A stretch of DNA of 35,450 nucleotides from Duodenibacillus intestinigallinarum (GTDB lineage Bacteria > Pseudomonadota > Gammaproteobacteria > Burkholderiales > Burkholderiaceae_F), in contig DXAH01000073.1 of the NCBI GenBank assembly GCA_019117105.1, positions 1 through 35,450 on the forward strand. Direction: 5' to 3'. Below the pieces are notes generated by a model. That model made no database searches. It was given only the letters and a program-made list of their open reading frames with translations, and had not been told where the DNA came from. Made by a program: the position numbers and the translations under genes. Positions 31,354-35,450 of this stretch are shown in pieces (the first letter of the stretch is position 1; the number at the start of each line of letters is the position of its first letter).

Positions 31354-31376
31354 CCGCCGTTATCGGCGGCGTTTTT
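31354..31376 (+). terminator. Second hairpin with T-run before the NosL genes
   Basis: CCGCCG (31354-31359) pairs with CGGCGG (31364-31369) around TTAT, followed by CG and TTTTT (31372-31376). It could be a second terminator. Because a TATAAC box lies just upstream (31332-31337), it could also be an attenuator in the leader of the Nos-like genes. Confidence 0.55.
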
Positions 31377-31465
31377 GCAATTGCGCGGCGCAAATCGCAG
31401 AAGACGGAGTGTTTACCGCACGTCGAAAGCGCAAATCCGTGCAAACCATCCAGAGAAATGATCCT

Positions 31466-31942
31466 ATGAAAAGCCTGATTAAACTGTGCCTTGGCGCGGC
31501 TGTTGCCGTGAGCCTGTCCACCGCCGCTGTTGCCGGTCCCTTCAACGAAACCGATCAGTGCTCTTCCTGCGCCATGGTGATCAAGAAGTATCCTGGTCCC
31601 AAGGGACTGCTCGTTCTCAAAGACAAATCCGTACAGAAATTCTGCTCGGCTCGCGGCACGGCATGCGGCTATGCGGCGGCCATGAAAAAGACCGGCGTCG
31701 TTCACGTGTTCATGCATGACACCGGCGCCGTGGATTGGAAAAATCCCGACGACTCAAAGCTGATTGACGCAACAAAGGCGTGGTTCGTATACGGCTCCAA
31801 GGTTAAGGCCGTGATGGGGCCGTCTCTGGCCCCCTTTGCCACGAAGGAAGCTGCGGAAGCCTTCCAGAAGGCCAATGGCGGCAAACTGATGAGCTTTGCC
31901 GATTTGACGCCTGAAGCACTTGGCTGCGGAGAAAAATACTGA
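31466..31942 (+). CDS. NosL-like periplasmic copper protein (first copy, MccL-like)
   Basis: This 158-residue protein has a signal peptide (to about residue 23) and a NosL-like domain with the CSSCAM copper motif at 32-37. The FCSARG and FVYGSKVKAVMGP segments match the conserved part of NosL. NosL binds Cu(I) and delivers it to nitrous oxide reductase. A NosL relative, MccL, is tied to MccA in some mcc clusters. It is a soluble form without a lipobox and overlaps the next gene, another NosL, by one base (TGATG). Delivery of copper to MccA is inferred. Confidence 0.85.
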   Translation: MKSLIKLCLGAAVAVSLSTAAVAGPFNETDQCSSCAMVIKKYPGPKGLLVLKDKSVQKFCSARGTACGYAAAMKKTGVVHVFMHDTGAVDWKNPDDSKLIDATKAWFVYGSKVKAVMGPSLAPFATKEAAEAFQKANGGKLMSFADLTPEALGCGEKY

Positions 31943-32433
31943 TGTCTCCTGTTCGTGGACTGGCGCTGGCGGCGATAGCCTGCGCGGCGCTTGTCGGCTG
32001 CTCGGAAGAAGCGACAGAGGTTGTCAAGGCTGTTCCTATCGAAGCGCATGATCGTTGCAAGATGTGCGGCATGGTGATCGTGCACTATCCCGGCCCCAAG
32101 GCTGAGATCTTCATCAAAGGAGCCGATGGCGAAGCCGTGAAGTTCTGTTCCGGCCGAGATGCCTTTACCTTTGCGCTGCAGCCTGAAAACGCGCGTCGCC
32201 TGATCGGTTTTTTCATCCATGACATGGGTAAGACCGGTTGGGAAAAGCCTGACGATGCCGCGCTTGTTGATGCTACGAAGGCTGTTTATGTTTACGGCCA
32301 CGACGTCGACGGCGTGATGGGCAATGAGCCCGTGGCGTTTACCTCTCAGGATAAGGCGCAGGAATTCATCAAAAAGCACGGCGGCAAGCTGTACGCCTAC
32401 AAGGACGTGACGCTTGAGTTGCTTGACAAGTAG
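31942..32433 (+). CDS. NosL-like lipoprotein (second copy)
   Basis: This 163-residue lipoprotein has a canonical lipobox LVGC (Cys 20) and a NosL domain with CKMCGM at 39-44, closer to the NosL consensus than the first copy. The conserved FCSGRDAFTF and VYGHDVDGVMG segments follow. The two NosL genes are tandem relatives that have diverged, one soluble and one lipid-anchored. A copper relay between them is possible. It shares one base with the upstream gene, so translation is coupled. Confidence 0.87.
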   Translation: MSPVRGLALAAIACAALVGCSEEATEVVKAVPIEAHDRCKMCGMVIVHYPGPKAEIFIKGADGEAVKFCSGRDAFTFALQPENARRLIGFFIHDMGKTGWEKPDDAALVDATKAVYVYGHDVDGVMGNEPVAFTSQDKAQEFIKKHGGKLYAYKDVTLELLDK

Positions 32434-32448
32434 TACCGGCACACCACG

Positions 32449-33735
32449 ATGTCTTTGCGTTTGACGCCCTTGGCGGCTATTTTTCTGGCTTTGAGCGTGC
32501 CTGCGGCAGATGCCGCGGTATGGCGCGTGACGCCTGCCGACGACGTGGATGACATCGTGGACAATGCCGAAGAGGGCGACACGATCATCTTTGCCAAGGG
32601 CGAATACAAGGTCAATCTGCTTCTTACCGAACCTTTGAGTCTGAAGGGAGAAGACGGCGCTGTGATCAATGCCGGAGGAAAAGGCTCGGGCATCACGATT
32701 CGCCGTTCCCGGACGACGGTTGAGAATCTGACCATCAAAAACTACGGCGGGGATCTCTACAAGCGAGACAGTGGTGTGCGCGTGATGGACGGCTGCACCG
32801 GTGTGAAGCTAACGAATCTCAAGCTTTTCGGTTCTGGTTTCGGCATCCGTGCCGATCGACTGGACAATCTGGAGATTCGCGACTGCGAAATCACGGGCAA
32901 CTCGCGCCGGCATATCCTGGATCGCGGTGACGGGGTCTTTCTCAACTACGTCAAGCACTCCAAACTCATCAATAACAAGGTCAAGAACGTTCGCGACGGT
33001 TTTTACTTTGAAAACACCGATGCGACGGAGGCTGTCGGCAACCATTTCGACAACACCCAATATGGCATCCATTGGATGTACACCCGCAATGACATCGGCT
33101 ACGACAACGTGACTGTAAATTCCGTGGGTGGTTTTGCCCTGATGAGCAGCAAGCGAATCATGTGCCGCGACAATACCGCGCGGGACAACGTCGAGTTCGG
33201 CATCCTGCTTAACGTCTGCGAAGGTTGTACCGTCAGGAGCAACCTAGTTGAGGGTGTACACAACCCCAAGGGAAAGGCGGCGCTTGATACTGAGGGCAAG
33301 GGACTCTTCATCTACGGTCCCGGCGCAAGCCGCGTCGAAGGCAACGCCTTTACGGGAGCCGACATTGGCATCGGAGTGGCACTGGGTGGGGAAAAGACGA
33401 TTGTCACTGAAAATGTGTTTGACAAGAACACGATTCAGGTGCGCTACGTCGGTAAGGCTCCGCTAGAGTGGAGTGAAAACGGTCGGGGCAACTATTGGAG
33501 CACCTTCATGAGCTGGGACGCCGACGGCAACGGCATTGCCGATACGCCTTATCAGCCCAACGACAGTCTGGACCGTATTTTTTGGATCTATCCGGAAGCG
33601 AGGTTTTTGATGCAAAGCCCAGTCACGGCGCTGTTGCGCTGGTTTGCGGCGCGCCTAGAAATTGACCGCGGCAAGGGTGTGACGGACAGTCACCCGCTGA
33701 TGACGGCTCCGGTTGTCAAAGGAGCGGCGCAATGA
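32449..33735 (+). CDS. nosD: NosD-like periplasmic beta-helix protein
   Basis: This 428-residue protein has a signal peptide (to about residue 22) and a right-handed parallel beta-helix of NosD type: repeats with I/V-x-N and GI-like turns such as NLTIKNYGG and DGFYFENTDATEAVGNHF, and the C-terminal RGNYWSTFMSWDADGNGIADTPY segment typical of NosD. NosD works with NosF and NosY in maturing the copper centre of nitrous oxide reductase. Here it overlaps nosF by 4 bp (ATGA). Without a NosZ, the probable client is MccA. Confidence 0.9.
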   Translation: MSLRLTPLAAIFLALSVPAADAAVWRVTPADDVDDIVDNAEEGDTIIFAKGEYKVNLLLTEPLSLKGEDGAVINAGGKGSGITIRRSRTTVENLTIKNYGGDLYKRDSGVRVMDGCTGVKLTNLKLFGSGFGIRADRLDNLEIRDCEITGNSRRHILDRGDGVFLNYVKHSKLINNKVKNVRDGFYFENTDATEAVGNHFDNTQYGIHWMYTRNDIGYDNVTVNSVGGFALMSSKRIMCRDNTARDNVEFGILLNVCEGCTVRSNLVEGVHNPKGKAALDTEGKGLFIYGPGASRVEGNAFTGADIGIGVALGGEKTIVTENVFDKNTIQVRYVGKAPLEWSENGRGNYWSTFMSWDADGNGIADTPYQPNDSLDRIFWIYPEARFLMQSPVTALLRWFAARLEIDRGKGVTDSHPLMTAPVVKGAAQ

Positions 33736-34628
33736 GCGGCATGCAGGAAACGATTTGCGTTGAGAGCGTCGGGTTCTGGCGAGGCCGGCGCAAAGTGCTG
33801 GACGGTGTGAGCTGCCGGCTGCGGGCAGGAACGCTCACCGCCTTGATCGGGCACAATGGTGCGGGCAAGTCCACATTGATCAAAACCATTCTGGGACTGA
33901 TTCAACCTGCCGAGGGCAAAGTGTCGGTTTTGGGACGCGCGCCGGGCAGTGACCCGCTCAGCATCGGTTATCTGCCGGAAAACATCAGTTTTTACGAACA
34001 GATGACCATGCAGGCGCATCTTGAATATTTTGCGGATTTAAAAGGCGTCGCTCGCTCACGAGTCAACGAGCTTTTGGAAGCGCTCGGCTTGTCGCATGTG
34101 CGGCGCAACCGCATGAACCAGTGCTCCAAGGGGCAGCGGCAGCGTCTGGGGTTGGCGCAGGCGCTTTTGGCTCAGCCCAAGATCATGATTCTCGACGAAC
34201 CTACGGTTGGTCTCGATCCTCAGGCATCATCCTGGATGTACGCGCAACTTGCGCAACTGCGCAGTCAGGGTTGCACGGTGATTGTCTGTACGCATGAGCT
34301 CAGCTTGATCGAACCCTTTGCGGATTTGGTTCTGATGCTCTCGGGCGGCAAATTGCGCGCAAGCGGCTCTGTAGCCGAACTGCGTCGCGAGGCCAATCTG
34401 CCCGCCGTCATTCGCGGTTTTGACACGGCGGCGGTGGCGGCGACGTCGGCTGCCAAATATCTCGACGGAGACTTGCTGCGCGTGCCTGACCATGATGTGG
34501 CCGAAGTGGTGCGCGTGCTTACCGAAGAGACGAAGGATTTTGATTTTGACATTCGCCGAGCGGGACTTTCTGAAATCTTCCGCGCATATTGCGTGCCTGC
34601 GGCTCAAACGGCGGAGGCATCGGCATGA
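33732..34628 (+). CDS. nosF: NosF-like ABC ATPase
   Basis: This 298-residue ATPase has Walker A GHNGAGKST (40-48), signature CSKGQRQR, Walker B IMILDEPTVGLD and the H-loop VCTHE. The signature starts with Cys-Ser rather than Leu-Ser. The C-terminal extension after about residue 215 is of NosF type. It pairs with the membrane protein NosY to power the NosD-containing complex. It overlaps nosD and nosY by 4 bp each. Confidence 0.92.
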   Translation: MSGMQETICVESVGFWRGRRKVLDGVSCRLRAGTLTALIGHNGAGKSTLIKTILGLIQPAEGKVSVLGRAPGSDPLSIGYLPENISFYEQMTMQAHLEYFADLKGVARSRVNELLEALGLSHVRRNRMNQCSKGQRQRLGLAQALLAQPKIMILDEPTVGLDPQASSWMYAQLAQLRSQGCTVIVCTHELSLIEPFADLVLMLSGGKLRASGSVAELRREANLPAVIRGFDTAAVAATSAAKYLDGDLLRVPDHDVAEVVRVLTEETKDFDFDIRRAGLSEIFRAYCVPAAQTAEASA

Positions 34629-35422
34629 GAAGCATTTGGTTGGTTGCCCGAAAGGAATTTCTAGATTGCCTGCAAAGTCGTTGGCTGCTCTCCGGCGGTC
34701 TGCTCTTTGCAATTTTGGCGCTGGCGGTGTTCTACGGTACGGCGGCCATTGGCGGCAGCTTTGCGTATCCGCCGCTTTCGGTCGTCATGAATTCACTTGT
34801 GAGCCTCACGGTCTTTTTGCTGCCGCTTCTGGCGATACTTCTGAGCTACGACGCGTTTGTGGGCGAACTCGAAGGCGGCATGCTGATTTTGATGCTCACC
34901 TATCCGGTGACGCGAACGGCGTTTTTACTTGGTAAAGCCGTTGGGCAAGGGGCGGCTCTCTTCATCGTTCTGACGGTTGGTTTTGCCGTGATGCCCATTG
35001 CTGCTTCATTCGCTGCCGTGCCTTACAGTGTCGGCGAATTGGCCGGAGCTTTGACGGTGACGGCGGGGTCGGCCTGGCTTTTGGGGCTCGTCTTCATGTT
35101 TGCGGCGTATTGCGTGAGTCTGGCCGTGCGCACGAAGGCTCAGGCGCTTGCCATCCTGATTTTGATTTGGCTTGCCGCCGTGCTTCTCTACGACCTGGGG
35201 CTGCTGGTTGCGGCCGTATCCTTTACGGGAGGTTTGCCGCGAGGCGTTTTGAACGCCTTGATGCTTGCTAATCCTGCCAGCGGCTTCCGTCTGCTCAATC
35301 AGTCGCTTTTCGGAAGCGTACAGACCACGGTTCCGATTGCGGCTCTGGCAGGCGTGCTCGCGGCATGGGCGGTAGCTCTTTTCGCGCTGGCTCGCGGCAT
35401 TTTTGCAGCCAAACGCTTCTGA
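34625..35422 (+). CDS. nosY: NosY-like ABC transporter permease
   Basis: This 265-residue membrane protein has about six helices, an N-terminal amphipathic part (IWLVARKEFLDCLQSRW) and the ABC-2 layout of NosY, including SYDAFVGELEGGMLILMLTYPVTR. The start ATG 34625 overlaps the nosF stop (ATGA). An in-frame upstream start lies within nosF and is unlikely. It completes the NosDFY complex. 28 bp remain after its stop before the window ends. Confidence 0.9.
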   Translation: MRSIWLVARKEFLDCLQSRWLLSGGLLFAILALAVFYGTAAIGGSFAYPPLSVVMNSLVSLTVFLLPLLAILLSYDAFVGELEGGMLILMLTYPVTRTAFLLGKAVGQGAALFIVLTVGFAVMPIAASFAAVPYSVGELAGALTVTAGSAWLLGLVFMFAAYCVSLAVRTKAQALAILILIWLAAVLLYDLGLLVAAVSFTGGLPRGVLNALMLANPASGFRLLNQSLFGSVQTTVPIAALAGVLAAWAVALFALARGIFAAKRF

Positions 35423-35450
35423 GGCTTCAGCGTCCGTGAAGGTTTGCCCG

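Noticed and set aside
31466..35422. Nitrous oxide reductase operon
   Set aside because: nosL, D, F and Y homologues are present, but no nosZ or nosR; the genes directly follow mcc genes, so copper supply to MccA is the better reading.
1..35450. CRISPR arrays, insertion sequences, prophage or integrase genes
   Set aside because: No regularly spaced repeats, transposase motifs or attachment-site duplications were found by reading both strands.

Overview
The window looks like chromosomal DNA of a host-associated, anaerobically respiring betaproteobacterium, most likely a Sutterellaceae-type member of the Burkholderiales. This is an inference from gene content: lpoA/rsmI in divergent arrangement, proteobacterial housekeeping genes, an octaheme sulfite reductase cluster and an anaerobic heme-degradation locus. 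No rRNA, tRNA, CRISPR, insertion sequence or phage gene was seen. Nearly all of the window is coding.

Region 1 (1-8690) is an iron/heme locus. A DtxR/MntR-family regulator and the start of an ABC ATPase lie on the minus strand. Divergently, a sigma70-like promoter overlapped by a near-perfect Fur box drives a radical SAM heme-degrading enzyme (HutW/ChuW type), a TonB-dependent receptor, the S, T and fused A-A subunits of an ECF transporter, a HutX-type heme carrier and a small flavodoxin. The run ends at a strong intrinsic terminator. It reads as a complete route from outer-membrane capture, through ECF import, to oxygen-independent opening of heme with release of iron.

Region 2 (8690-24240) is mainly housekeeping: a nitronate monooxygenase-like flavoprotein, gpmI, the minus-strand run lpoA-uup-cls, rsmI, an orphan AAA/DUF4143 ATPase, and a minus-strand run folE2, argS, SPOR protein, dsbA-like and SDR, ending in an intrinsic terminator.

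Region 3 (24240-35450) is a dissimilatory sulfite-reduction cluster of the Mcc/Sir type. After a small membrane protein and a 367-bp regulatory region rich in palindromes come mccA (seven CXXCH hemes plus one CX15CH), a periplasmic rhodanese, an FKBP-type prolyl isomerase, a two-TM TPR protein, a Tat-exported 4x[4Fe-4S] protein and an NrfD-type quinol dehydrogenase. Next come two NosL-like copper proteins and NosD, NosF and NosY homologues. The likely electron path is menaquinol, NrfD-like protein, Fe-S protein, then MccA in the periplasm. The Nos-like module most plausibly supplies copper to the heme-copper active site of MccA, since no nitrous oxide reductase is present here.

The points most worth a second look are the pairing of an octaheme sulfite reductase with a full NosLLDFY set, the composite mccA promoter (a NarL-type 7-2-7 element and two tandem GTTG-N8-CAAC sites exactly 21 bp apart), the ECF-based anaerobic heme-use operon, and the low-GC insert-like segment inside the TonB receptor gene.
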